From Aurelia coerulea (lineage: Eukaryota; Cnidaria; Scyphozoa; Semaeostomeae; Ulmaridae): DNA of 64,000 bases. This document shows, in pieces, positions 44,893 to 57,200 of this stretch. The notes under the pieces are model-generated. The model searched no databases, had not been told where the DNA came from, and worked only from the letters and a program-made list of their open reading frames with translations. The position numbers and the translations under genes were made by a program. The stretch lies in assembly GCA_039566865.1 (NCBI GenBank), contig CM076955.1, forward strand, positions 9,240,501-9,304,500. Reading direction: 5' to 3'. Each line of letters opens with the position of its first letter. The stretch's first letter is position 1.

Positions 44893-45300
44893 TGAACGCA
44901 GGTGCAAGATGGTTGGCTGGTGGGATATCTGGTGTTCGGGGGGTGGCTGCGCCTTTGGCTTGGTGCTCCCTCCGGTCGGCGATGGGGGTCGGCGGTTTAG
45001 TCCGATGGATCTCAGGGTGGCTCGTTTGCTGATTTGCTCGGTTCTGTCCTGTGGCACCATTTGTGGTGCTATGGGGTGGAGCTGGAGCGATTGGCTCGCG
45101 GGTGGCCCTGTTCGCTGTTGGGTGTGGCTGCTGGCTCTAGTCGTTGCCGGGGTGGCGGGCCGGGCTATTGGGGCGTTGTTGTCTGTCCGTGGGCTGGGTG
45201 TCCTGCCCTCTTGCACTCGCGTCAGAGATTGCCTTTTATTGGGCAGAGGGTCTCCTTTTTCAATGATCGCAATGGTCCATAACAGGGCATTTGGATGTGG
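44893..45300 (+). other. GC-rich block in the LINE 3' region
   Basis: About 400 bp clearly richer in G and C than its surroundings, with G-rich + strand and repeated GGTGG/CTGG words. Both strands are open for long stretches, as expected from composition. Proteins read from it look like low-complexity Pro/Thr or Trp/Gly chains. It is absent from the other family A 3' ends, so it may be an insertion or a subfamily-specific UTR. Confidence 0.5.
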
Positions 45301-45470
45301 CTACATTTAATCATCCTCGATACGTAAAAAAACGTTTCTTTCCCTTGATACCTCCATAGAATTAGAGCATATTTATTTAGTTTAGTTTATTTTCGAATTT
45401 GATTAGTTTCTTTTTTATATATAATTAGAAGCTACATTTATTGACAACATGACAACAACAACAATAACAA
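45301..45470 (+). mobile_element. Family A LINE 3' UTR and tail
   Basis: TTCGAATTTGATTAGTTTCT followed by AGAAGC and then a GACAACAACAACAATAAC tail (about 45448-45468). It mirrors the tail of the minus-strand copy at 20545-20630 and marks the end of the LINE whose ORF1 lies at 25190. Confidence 0.6.
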
Positions 45471-45726
45471 CATCCATGGCACATTTATGCACCAGATGTT
45501 TGCAGTTTTCAAAGCAAAAAGAAAACTACTGTTCTAAAGTGCAACAATACTCTACTAAAAGATGAATTCTTACCTTTTCTAATCAAATACATAAAACCCC
45601 GAGTTAAGATTGTGAATAATAGATACCAAGTACCCATCTAATAAAAAAACTGCATGATTGTTATCTGTGAAAAATTTTCAAGTGCTGTATCATCTTGTGT
45701 ATTATTTGTTTGTTTGTCATCTTATT

Positions 45727-46332
<606 letters not shown>

Positions 46333-46411
46333 TCTGTCTGTCTATATATCTAACATCGATCATCTTACGTAGCTGTCTATATAAAATTATATACATAGCG
46401 AACTAATCTAA

Positions 46412-49400
46412 TCCATCCTTCACTTGATCCGGTTTGTCATCACAGCATAATTAGTGGCAAAATCAATATCAGATGTCCACCCGTCCCTTCTTTTAACAGG
46501 AAAATTTGGGATTATGATAAGGCGAATACTAATGCAATACGCAAAAGCATCCTAAAATTTCCCTGGGAAGTTCACCTTTCTAATCTTTCTCCTAACGAGC
46601 AAGCTAGTTTTTTCACGGAAACTCTTCTGAATGTTTTCTCAAATTTCATCCCCAATCAAAATATCAAAGTCAAACCACGTGACCCACCTTGGTTAAATCG
46701 TGATATTAAGAATCTTCTAATGCGTAGTAAAAGAGCCTACAAGAAGTTTATCCGGAGGGGTTGTAGGGAGGAAGAACGAGTCACTTTACTGAGGAAAGAT
46801 GTAAGCCGTTCAATCGAAAATGCAAAGCAAACTCATCTCGAAAAACTAGGTAATGATCTTGCAAACAAGGACACCGGAATAAAGAAGTATTGGTCCATTA
46901 TCAATAGCTTTTTCAACAAGAACAAATCCCCTGTCATTCCACCACTTCTGGTTAACGACGCGTTTGTGACTAATTGTACCCAGAAAGCACAACTCTTTAA
47001 CGCACACTTCGTTCAACAGTGTTCCCTAATTGAAACTGGAAGCACACTTCCACAATTTCATTCCTTGACTGACCAAAGGTTGGATTCTTGCAATATCACA
47101 GAAGAGAATATTTTGAGGCTAATTCGCTCGCTCAATCCTGATAAAGTGCATCGTTGGGATGGAATATCTGTAAGAATGATTCGTATCTGTGACTTCTCAA
47201 TCGTGACCCCACTTAAAATCATTTTTCAAAACTGCCTTGAAAACGGAGTATTCCCAAAAATATGGAAAAAGGGCAATATCGTTCCGATTCATAAGAAATC
47301 TTCCAAACAATTGATAAAAAATTATAGGCCTATCTCTCTTCTGCCAGTCTTTGGAAAAATGTTCGAGAAAGTTATATGCTCGAGCATTTATGAATACCTT
47401 CAAAAAAACGGTCTTCTTTCAGCTAAGCAATCTGGTTTTAGACCAGGTGACTCGACAATAAACCAGCTACTAGCAATTACCCATGAAATCTTTACTTAGA
47501 TGTAAGATCTGTTTATCTGGACATTTCCAAAGCTTTTGATGGAGTGTGGCATGATGGCCTCATTTTCAAGATCCAAAGATGTGGAATTAATGGTAAACTG
47601 TTACAACTCCTCGCTAGTTTCTTATCTGAGCGTCAACAAAGGACTGTTATAAATGGTAAATGCTCAAGTTGGGAAGATGTATCAGCTGGTGTGCCACAAG
47701 GATCGATCTTAGGTCCCCTTTTATTTCTCGTTTATATCAATGATCTACCAGATGGATTGAAATCGAATGCTCGCATATTTGCAGATGATACGTCCTTATT
47801 CTCAGTTGTTCTAGATCCTCTTTCTTCTTCTGATGTTCTTAATTTTGACCTTAACCTGATTAAATTATGGGCGCACCAGTGGAAGATGTCCTTTAATCCT
47901 GACCCATCGAAGCAAGCTGTACAATTGACTTTTTCTCGGAAGAGAGCACCTCTGAACCACCCCCAAATCCACTTTAATGACATACAAGTCTCTTCAGTTA
48001 ATGAGCATAAACACCTTGGCCTTATTCTTAATAAAAAGCTATCTTTCTCCTCCCACATAAAACATCTTGGTAAAGCTAACAAAGGAATAGGTATGATCAA
48101 ACTTCTTTCCCGCTACCTGCCACGCCCTTCACTTGATCAAATCTATAAGTTGCATGTCAGATCACATTTTGACTACTGTGACATAATTTACCATGTTCCA
48201 CCAGTGGATAATCCATACTCACATGAACGCACACAAAGTCTCCTTATGAATCGACTCGAATCGATGCAATACAATGCCGCCCTTGCTGTCACTGGTGCAT
48301 GGAGAGGTACTTCTCGGGAAAAACTCTATAAAGAATTAGGATGGGAATCGCTCAGTAATAGGAGATGGTACAGAAGATTGGTTCTTTTCTTCAAAATCGT
48401 CAAGGGCCTCGCCCCTGCTTACCTTTCCTCGTTACTTCCAGAGATGAGAGAACAAAGCTATGCCCTTAGAAACACCAACAGCATCGCAGTACCAAAACGA
48501 CGAATGGACGCTTTCAAAAACAGTTTTTTTCAGCATTGTATCAACGAATGGAATAATCTAAGCCTAGAGTTTCGTGAATTAAGGTCACTGTCACTTTTTA
48601 AAACCAGATTGATTAGTTTAGTAAGACCAGTGAAAAATCAAATCTTTGGTATCCATGACCCCTCAGGTGTGCGTAGATTAACTCAACTGAGAGTAGGTTT
48701 AAGTCCTCTGCGAGAACACAGGTTCAGACACAACTTCCTTGATACCACCGATCCAATGTGTCTAACAAACGACGGTATTGAAACTACCACCCATTTTATG
48801 CTGCTCTGCCAAGAATACGCTATCCACAGAACTGTGCTCCTTGACAGAGTAACCTCCATTTGTGCATCCCATGGAGTGAACTGCAATATGTTGAACGATG
48901 TAGAACTGCTCACACTCCTACTCTATGGCAATAATCGCTTTAGTGAATCTTCGAATAAGAACATTCTCTTGGCAACAATCACTTACATTAATACTACAAA
49001 CAGATTTAATTAAGCTGCACCCCTTTTTCTCCGTCTTCTTTGTTTGTGTCCTTCGTGTAACATGTGATCTTTGTGTGCCGGAGGTATTCCAATAGGGATC
49101 ACACGATATATATCAGCCCGCCTTGTTCTATACAGCGCCAAAACTTTTCAGCGCCCTTGGCGGCATCTGAATATCCCTTGCCAAAGGGATTTATTTCATA
49201 AGTAAGCACTAAGGGTTCCAATTGGAATAGAAACGGCTTCTGTGTTTTGCTAGATTGTCGGTGTTTGTGTATTCATCGTTGCTTGTTGGCTGCAGGAGAG
49301 ATGTGCTTGATCACACCTCTTGTGGTATAGTTGTGTAAATCGTCTTGTGAATCGTCTCGTATTATGTTGTAATCATTTTCGTATTCGTATTATGTTGTAA

Positions 49401-49532
49401 TCGTATTGTTAATTCAATTTGTGCTCTATCTATTAGAAGTTTCTTTTGAATTATGGAAAAATTGCATTAGCTTTACTTAGCTGTTGTTAGATTATCTGTA
49501 GTCTTGTAAATTTTTCACTGATATAAAAAAAA
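46412..49532 (+). mobile_element. Family B LINE, 3.1 kb, nearly intact 3' two-thirds
   Basis: Bounded by perfect 11-bp copies of AACTAATCTAA (46401-46411, 49533-49543), with an A-rich 3' end (49524-49532). It is 5'-truncated within the endonuclease but retains the full reverse transcriptase, zinc-like C-terminus and about 520 bp of 3' UTR. Only one frameshift is visible, so it is a fairly young insertion. Confidence 0.85.
46414..49013 (+). pseudogene. Family B LINE ORF2 (endonuclease end, RT, zinc-like C-terminus), one frameshift
   Basis: The frame is open from the truncation to 47499 and from about 47500 to 49013 in another frame; one small indel near 47497-47505 separates them. Part one contains the end of the endonuclease and RT fingers (WKKGNIVPIHKK, NYRPISLLPVFGKMFEKVI, KQSGFRPGDSTINQLL). 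Part two contains VSAGVPQGSILGPLLFLVYI, the catalytic FADDTSL, NEHKHLGLILNKKLSF, HFDYCDIIYH, then RLTQLRVGLSPLREHRFRHN and a Cys/His-rich end (CLTNDGIETTTHFMLLC). All catalytic motifs are intact. The 43-kb fragment is a partial copy of this family. Confidence 0.9.
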
Positions 49533-49543
49533 AACTAATCTAA

Positions 49544-49781
49544 ATCGATAAATTAAAAGGAAAATGAATAACACAGGTATATATATATTTACATGGTCTA
49601 AGGAAAGATTAGTCATCTGTCACATGCTAACAAGCACCGCATTTACAGTTTGGGCCATCCCACTTTTTATTACTAAAAAAAGAGCCTTGACAAATATTTC
49701 CAAAAGTAATTGAGCATCCTGAATGATCAGATTCGCTTAATTGGCTGTTTGTTTCAGCTGGCCTTGAATGGTTTTGAAGTA
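49544..49781. other. Unassigned short spacer
   Basis: AT-rich flanking sequence between the family B LINE and the next foldback. Nothing is recognised. Confidence 0.4.
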
Positions 49782-50374
49782 CCGGGTGTCCCAAAATGAT
49801 GTATTATTGTTTGAGTGCTTACATGTCCATAACCAATGAACCGATTTTCAAAAACTTTGTTTTATTTGATTGCCTAGTGGCTAAATTGTATTTTAAGATG
49901 TTTTTTGTGGATTTACCGAGGTGTTTTCATGTCGAAAAGAAGATCGATAAACTTCCTCAAATTCAAGCTTTAGATGACACGAGAAAGAAACGGCCTATTT
50001 TTCCAGTCAACATTTTAGATGCGATGCAAAGGCTGAACACGTATTCGTATTCTCTGAACTCAGTATTAACTGAATTCGTATTCTCTGAACGCCATATATT
50101 CTATGAACGACATATAGGTTCAGCCTTTTGCATCACATCTAAAATGTTGACTGGCAAAGAAGGCCGTTTCTTTTTCATGTTATCTATGGCTTGAATTGGT
50201 GCAGCTTTATCGATCTTCTTTTCGACATGAAGAAATCCGCTTAAACCATAGCCAACATCCTCAAATACAATTTAGTCCTTCTGCAATTGGATAAAGAAAA
50301 GTTTTTGAAAGTCCGTTCATTGGTTATGGAGATATAAGCAATCAAACGATAATACATCATTTTGGGACACCCGG
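49782..50374. mobile_element. TA-flanked foldback element, 593 bp
   Basis: Ends CCGGGTGTCCCAAAATGATG and its inverse; TA on both sides (49780-49781, 50375-50376). Internal pairs include CCATAACCAATGAACC with GGTTATGG, GAAGATCGATAAA with its inverse, and CATTTTAGATG with CATCTAAAATG. The centre has GAATTCGTATTCTCTGAAC repeats. Non-coding. Confidence 0.85.
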
Positions 50375-50376
50375 TA

Positions 50377-50927
50377 GTAGCTTTTGTTGCCACAATATAT
50401 GCAATTCACCGTTTATAACCACAATGGGTGATTCACTTTTTCTTTCCACAATGGGAAAGTTACCGTTGTTGGGTGCCTCAGTGGGCATTTATGATATATT
50501 TGCTTTTGTTGCTACAAGTGGCAATACCACAATGGGTTTAAACGTTTTATTTGTTGCCACAAAGGGCAGGTCATTGCTGTTTATTTGTGAAAGCGTAAGA
50601 AACGCTTAGGCCTTCGTTGATGAAATCTTCCTGCCACTTCTGGAACCTATCCGCTGCACGACACAGCAGAGAGGATAAAAAGGAATTCTCCCATATTTAC
50701 TATGAAATGAGATTTAAAAAAATGATTTGATACGTACCAGAGTCAGTGAAAATCCCCTTCTTCTTCTCGCAATGCAATGAACGTGAGCCAACTTCTTGCA
50801 TCCAAAATCAAAGTGGTGTGCAGTCAGCATAGCAAGCACGATACCAGAAATTCTGTTGTTGTTGTTGTTTGGTTTTGCATCCATACATACACCGCGATCG
50901 ACCACTTTTTCGACATTTTACTTTATT
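50377..50927. other. Unassigned; imperfect CCACAATGGG repeats
   Basis: Between about 50400 and 50575 the words ACCACAATGGG, CCACAATGGGAAAG and CCACAAAGGGCAG recur at irregular spacing. No gene is recognised. Confidence 0.4.
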
Positions 50928-51960
50928 GGTACCAACATCGAGGAGGTAATAGATGCTTTAAACGAGACTGGAAAACAGATTTCTACTTGGTGTAGTAAAA
51001 ACAAGCTGACTATTCACACCGGAAAATCTGAGATAATGTTACTTACTAATCGGAACGTTGTAGGCCCCCTTAGACCTGTTAACATCAATGAGGAAGAAAT
51101 TAAGTATGTGAAAACTGCCACATGTCTTGGAATCGTGATTATTGACAATCACTTAAGATGGGATGCACAGGTGAAACGTGTGTCTAAATCGTTTGCAGCT
51201 AAAGCCAGCTAGCTCAAACGAATGAGATTTTTACCCGTTAAAATTCAAGAAGAAATATATTTCAAGACTCTTATTGCGGCTGTTACGTATGCTGTAGCAG
51301 TCTGGGGTACCTGCTCTCCAGCACTTTTCAATGATTTAGAAAAGATACACGAGAGAGCTGCCAAAATAATCCATGAAATACCGAGCTATACAGACAACGT
51401 GGAAACAATGAACATGGCAAGATGGGACAGTCTTGATTATATCTACAAGCGAAAGATTCTAGCAATCATGCACAAATTTCAGTATGAAGCTCTTCCGGAT
51501 GCCATCCAAGATCACTTCAAAAAGACACTGTTTCATTCAGGGGATGGATGCTCCTTTAATTTACCTAGAATTCGCAAGGAAGTTGGACGCACATCCGTGA
51601 TATTTAGAGGCACACTTTTGTGGAACACATTAAGTCTGGAAACGAGGAAATCGTGTAGCTTACAACAATTTAAGAATAAAATACAAAGAGATAAAAAATT
51701 AGTTACATCACTAAGTTTTGGAAAAGAGGCGTGCTTAATTAAGAACAAAAAGGATGATTTTCACTACTTTTATGGCATTCATTGTTTTAACTATTAGTTA
51801 CCTAATGAGCTTATTAAATTTTAGACAGGACTGGAAGTTGAACTTTTAGAGTTAAATTTTTCATTTTTCATTTTCATATTCCTATGGACATTTAGAGTAG
51901 TAGCAGGTCTACATCAGCTTCAGCTGCCACGTTAATTTAACCTGCTTTATCAAATAGATA
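50928..51960 (+). pseudogene. LINE RT C-terminal region, one nonsense codon
   Basis: The frame begins TNIEEVIDALNETGKQISTW, KNKLTIHTGKSEIMLL, ATCLGIVIIDNHLRWDAQV, stops once at about 51210 (TAG, in frame), then continues RFLPVKIQEEIYFKTLIAAV, VWGTCSPALFNDLEKIHERA, VIFRGTLLWNTLSLETRK, ending at 51797. About 160 bp of 3' UTR leads to a (ATGT)n tail. The catalytic core is lost by 5' truncation. The single nonsense codon suggests moderate age. Confidence 0.85.
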
Positions 51961-52091
51961 ATGTATGTATGTATGTATGTATGTATGTATGTATGTATGT
52001 ATGTATGTATGTATGTATGTATGTATGTATGTATGTATGTATGTATGTATGTATGTATGTATGTATGTATGTATGTATGTATGTATGTATG
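51961..52091 (+). repeat. (ATGT)n microsatellite
   Basis: About 33 uninterrupted ATGT units, forming the 3' tail of the LINE ending at 51960. The repeat reads through in frames on both strands, giving artefactual open frames. Confidence 0.95.
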
Positions 52092-52104
52092 ACACAGGAA
52101 TTTC

Positions 52105-53232
52105 CAATCTCGTCCCCAGAGTGAGTTCGTTGCTCTACCTCTACTCTGGGATACAAGAGGCCGTTCGGCAATTTGATTGGCTATTCGAAAACGATGGCAA
52201 AATCAGATTATTACTGGCTCCCATTCAAAAATGGCCTCTATTGAATCGCTAACTCCACTAAATCAATGGGGTGTATGGGGCAAGTGAGGAGTTTACGAGG
52301 GGTAATGAACCAGGGCGCATCCAAATTTTGGGGTTTCAGGAATTTTGGGGTCATTATAACTTCATAACAAGGGGTTGAAAAATAAATGATGCGATTTTCC
52401 GACCCGACGTTACGTTTGGAGTTGATGCTCCATGGTTACAAGCACGATTTCAAAACTGAAAAAAGTTTTCAAGAGACCATTCGTCTGCGAGTCTAATAAC
52501 ACAAATTGGGGTTCAATATTACCCCCAGAAGCGGAGCACGCACCCCCCAAAAATGGGGAATAATTTCGGCCTACCCTATTTTACGCCGTAACTCCGCTTT
52601 GCGAGGAGTAAACGGCCGCGGCATGTAAAAAATCGACGGAAAACTGTATTCTTTCATTAAAATGCTTTTAATCTCCAATATATCTCTAAACTTCGCCGAA
52701 TAACAGCATAGGTTCCAAATCTGGTAGAATCAAAACGGTAGAATTAAAGATAAGTGACTAAAGTTTGTTTCAAGCCACTTAGTCCGAAGAAATAGATCAC
52801 AGAATTTTACACCCACCTTTTTACGCCGAGTTAAAGATTTGGAAGCTATGCTCCGAATAACGAGCCATTCTATTTTCAAAGCTGTGGGGAAAATTCTCGA
52901 AAATTTCAACTTAGGCCCTTTTTCCACCCAAATGGATCGTGCTCGTTTTCCTACTAAATGCACTTGCTAACCCCGGATTAATGATTAAATACCTTAAAAA
53001 GGGCTAAAATAGGGTCCTCAAAGTGTTTGTTTTTAATTTCTCAATCTATATACTTCAAAATTAGCGCTAGAGCAACGACCATTTTTCGTCGATTTTCGTT
53101 GCCTAGCAAACTGCAAATCCATAATGGGGCGAATCTTGCCTTATTTTGGCAAGATTGATGCCAAGTGTACTAGGGTGTTCATTCGGCTTCGTGACCAGCG
53201 TATGACGTCAGAACACCCTGGGAACGAGGTTG
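52105..53232. mobile_element. CAACCTCG element, 1128 bp, 9-bp duplication
   Basis: Left end CAATCTCGTCCCCAGAGTG, right end the inverse of CAACCTCGTTCCCAGGGTG. Perfect 9-bp flanks AGGAATTTC at 52096-52104 and 53233-53241. Same ends and duplication length as 25981-28848, but an unrelated interior (many short AT-rich stretches, no frame with a family motif). Confidence 0.85.
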
Positions 53233-53284
53233 AGGAATTTCAATCAACCCGTCTAAATGGCTGCTACGCGCATGCGCTAAGCAG

Positions 53285-53978
53285 CTAAAACCAATTCGTT
53301 TGGATAGGTCGGAATTTGGAGGTGGTCTTATGCAATACTCAAGAAATGGCATCATTTGCAACCGCGTACCCACTTTTGAAGTTCCTTCTCTTCAGCTGTT
53401 ATGTTCTTAACTTGTAGTCACAAAAAAGAAATGGATTATTTACAGTGTTTACCGTGCCCCAAATTTCAATATGGAGACATTCCTTTCAGATTCATCCATT
53501 TCTATAAATCGGACACTGGATAAGTACGATAACATAATTATCATGGGTGATATAAATATTGATACCCGCAGTATGACAGACCCTGGTTTTGAAAAATTAG
53601 CTTCCTTTTGCGATGTCTTTGGTTTGTATAATCTAGTGACGTCAAAAACTTGTTTCACAAGAAATCATAGCTCATCAATTGATGTAATTTTAACAAGTCG
53701 ACCCAGGTCCTTCCAGAAAACCTCCGTTTTTGAAATTGGTCTAAGTGACTATCATGGTCTTGTAGCTACCAGTATCAAGTCAACTGTTCCCAGGCTAAAG
53801 CAGAAACAAATGAAATATCGCAGCTACAAAAATTTCGTTTCCGAGAATATTTGAAGGATGTCAAGCAGGCCAAGTTTGAATTCGATGAAACAGACCTTGA
53901 TAAATATTACGACCACCTGACTGAAACTTTTCGGAATGTAGTGGACAAACATGCTCCCATCAAAACAAAGTTTCTAAG
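53285..53978 (+). pseudogene. Second family A LINE: endonuclease, 5'-truncated
   Basis: Starts near GGTCGGAATTTGGAGGTGG (EFGGGLMQYSRNGI), continues through IIIMGDINIDTRSM and GLSDYHGLVAT in the frame to 53854, then shifts frame into the linker (KDVKQAKFEFDETDLDKYY) to 53978. There the gypsy element interrupts it at CTAAG; the sequence resumes at 59378 with CTACGGGGAAATAATG. Confidence 0.85.
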
Positions 53979-54173
53979 TGAGATGATATTGTGTTATTGT
54001 TATAATTGTTTGGTATAATCCCAAATGGACTAACCCCAAGGGACCTCGTAGTCATGCGTTGTAAAGTTGTTTACGACTTTTCTGTGATAGTTCTAAGTTG
54101 AGTGTTTTGGAAAGTAGACGCGTTGTTTTTCTATGTCTCGTTTGGCTAGGCCAAGTTTTAGGAAAACATAACA
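53979..54173 (+). repeat. Gypsy 5' LTR, 195 bp
   Basis: It starts TGAGATGATATTGTG and ends AACATAACA (TG...CA). The LTR is unusually short for a gypsy element. It must contain promoter and polyadenylation signals, but I see no clear AATAAA. Confidence 0.85.
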
Positions 54174-54176
54174 TTT

Positions 54177-54192
54177 TGGCGCAGTCGACAAC
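54177..54192 (+). promoter_or_regulatory. Gypsy primer binding site
   Basis: TGGCGCAGTCGACAAC lies 3 nt after the LTR. The leading TGG pairs with the CCA end of a tRNA, so the primer tRNA should end TGCGCCA; which tRNA is not determined. Confidence 0.6.
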
Positions 54193-54206
54193 TGTTTTTC
54201 TCAAAG

Positions 54207-57200
54207 ATGTCGGACGATGACAGTCCTGGACAAGCTTCTCACCCAAGGAGGGGGCAGTACATCGAAATTCCGGGGGAATTCGACGAAAGAGAAGACTTTG
54301 ATAGCTACGTTGCGCGTGTAAATTTTTTTGGAGAGTAAACCAAGTCGCCGAAGAGGAGAAAACCGATCAATTCTTGCTTTTCGTTGGACGTGATGCTTTC
54401 GAAAAGCTGGCAACGCTCTGTTCGCCAGAGGAACCAGAAGAGAAGTCATTAGAAGAACTCCTAAACCTTTTGAGGAAATATTATAAACCGAAACCTTCGA
54501 TTATGGCCGAACGTTACAAGTTTTATAACAGGAAGCAGATGCCAAATGAGTCAATAGCTGAATATGAAGCAGAACTGAGAAGATTAGCAAAAACATGCGA
54601 ATTTACAGCCTCTCAAGAACCAGCTTTGACACCATTACTTCAGTCACTGAGGGATCAATTTGTTTTTGGTTTGAATAACGAAGCACGGCAACGTCGATTA
54701 TTGCAGGAAGCTGGGGTTTTGACCTTTACGAGAGCGGTCGAAATAACGAAAGCTGCCGAAGCTGCACAGAAGGACGCTCATCACTTAAACACTTTTCCAG
54801 CGAGAGGATCTAGTGATGTTCATGCTGTAAAGCCGAGAAATAAGGAAACGAAAAATCTAAGGGAAGAAGTTTCTAAAGGAAGACAAAACTTTTCCAGTGC
54901 AGCGAAATCAGTGAAATGCTATAATTGCGGTAAAGAGGGACACTATGCAAGAGACTGCAGGGCCCCCCGAAAAGCCCCTCGTGCCCCTCGTAAGTTCTCA
55001 CAGAACCAAGTCAAGCATATTTCTGAAGAAACCTTGGATTTTGAAACATTGTCTGTTGATTCAAAGGAAACAAATCATGTTGCAGAAAATTTGAAACCAT
55101 GTCCAAAAGTTGAAGCTATGATTAACGGACACCCGGTCACTTTGGAAGTTGACACTGGCTCTGTCGTTACGCTTATCAATGAGGTTACATGGCGCAACTT
55201 ACTTGATGCCCCAATGTTGAGACCTTCATCTTTGGAACTAAAGAGTTATTCCCATGGAAAGGTTCCATTATTGGGAGAGTTCAATGCAACCGTCGAAATT
55301 AACGGACAACGGACAGAATTTTGTGCAAGAGTGGTCAAAGGAAATGCCCGAAATCTCTTGGGAAGAGATTTATTGTGTCAAGTTTGCCTTGACTGGCAAT
55401 CGATTTTTGCTGTTTTTATTCCCAAGGAAAAGAAATTGAAAGCTGTATTGGATGTCTACGATGAAATTTTTGTGGAAGAATCAGGATTATGCAAGGGTGT
55501 TAAAGCAAGAATCAACATGAAACGTGATGCAACCCCAACGTTTCGTAAAGCACGCCCATTACCATATGCTATGAAGAAGAAGGTTGAGAACGAGCTTAAT
55601 CGTTTGGAGCAGAAGGGAATCATTACACAAGTGCAATATTCAGACTGGGCAGCTCCTGTTGTTTCAGTTCTGAAGCGTGATGGATCAGTACGACTGTATG
55701 GTGACTTTTCAGTAACGATTAATCCTAAGATGGAAGTTAATCAGTATCCTCTGCCTCAACCAAATGAAATGTTTACGAATCTGAATGGTGGTGCGTTGTT
55801 TAGCAAGCTTGATTTTTCTGAAGCATATTTGCAAATAGAGCTGGATAAAGAATCTCAGAAATTAGTGGTTATTAATACACACAAAGGATTGTTCCAATAT
55901 TCCAGATTACCTTTTGGAATCAGCTCTGCTCCGGCAATTTTTCAGCAAGTTATGGATCAGATATTCCAAGGATTGAATGGAGTACAGTGTTATTTAGATG
56001 ACATTATTGTCACAGGGAAAACAGAAGAGGAACACATGCAAAATTTACAAGCTGTTCTTCAAAGAATCAAGGAATATGGTTTGAGATTACGTAAAGAGAA
56101 ATGCAGTTTTCTTCAAGAGTCAGTTGAATATCTTGGTCATGTTATTTCACGTCAAGGTATACATCCATCTCCCAAGAAGATAGAAGCAATACAGAAGATT
56201 GCTGAGCCGACAAATGTCACTGAGCTGAAGAGTTTCTTAGGAATGGTGGTTTATTTTGCCAAATTTTTGCCTCAGTTATCTGAGCGTGCAGCTCCTTTGA
56301 ATGAGTTGTTGAAGAAAGGTATTCCATGGAACTGGACTTACGAAAAATCAGCTGCTTTTAATGGTTTAAAAGATGATCTTATGTCAATGTCAGTATTGAT
56401 GCATTTCGATCCTAGCATGCCGTTAGGACTTGCCTGTGATGCAAGTGGTTCTGGAATTGGTGCAGTGTTTTTCCATATTCTTCCAAATGGAGAAGAACGT
56501 CCTATAGCCTATGCTTCAAAGTCGTTAACCCCTGCAGAAAAGAATTGCTCGCAAATAGAGAGGGAAGGTTTGAGCATAGTGTTTGGTGTAAAGAAATTTC
56601 ATCAGTTCTTATGGGGACATACTTTCCAGTTAGTGACGGATCACAAACCACTTGTAACCATCTTTGGATCCAAGAAAGGTATTCCAACAATAATTGCAAG
56701 TCGTTTACAAAGGTGGTCAATCATATTGTCTGCGTATACCTATGAGATTGTTTACAAGCCAACTGATAAGCATGGAAACGCTGATGGTTTGTCTCGATTG
56801 CCTTGTGGCTTTGACCCACAGTTTGAATCTGGACATGCTTTGGTGGATCTAGTAGAATATGAGGTGTTTGGAACTTTGCCAGTCTCTGTTGATGTGGTGA
56901 AGGATGCTTCAAGGAGGGATGCTGTACTGTCGAGTGTTATTGGTGATGTTTGCAAGGGGAGGAAACTGAACAAAAATGTGAATTTCAAAGATGATGAAGT
57001 AAATGCTTTTAGTAGACGTGAGACTGAACTGACTGTGTGTGATGGAGTTTTGATTTGGGGATCTCGTGTTGTTGTACCTAAGGAGCTGAGGGGAAGATTG
57101 TTAAAGGAATTGAATGCTGTTCATTCAGGTATTGTTCGTATGAAGTCGTTAGCAAGGAAACATTTTTGGTGGCCTGGTATGGATGCAGAAATTGAATTGC

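Noticed and set aside
44830..45310. Overlapping open frames of about 130 codons on both strands
   Set aside because: They result from GC-rich composition with few stop codons; the chains are low-complexity and match no family I know.
51965..52252. Long open frames on both strands through 51961-52091
   Set aside because: They are translations of a tetranucleotide microsatellite.
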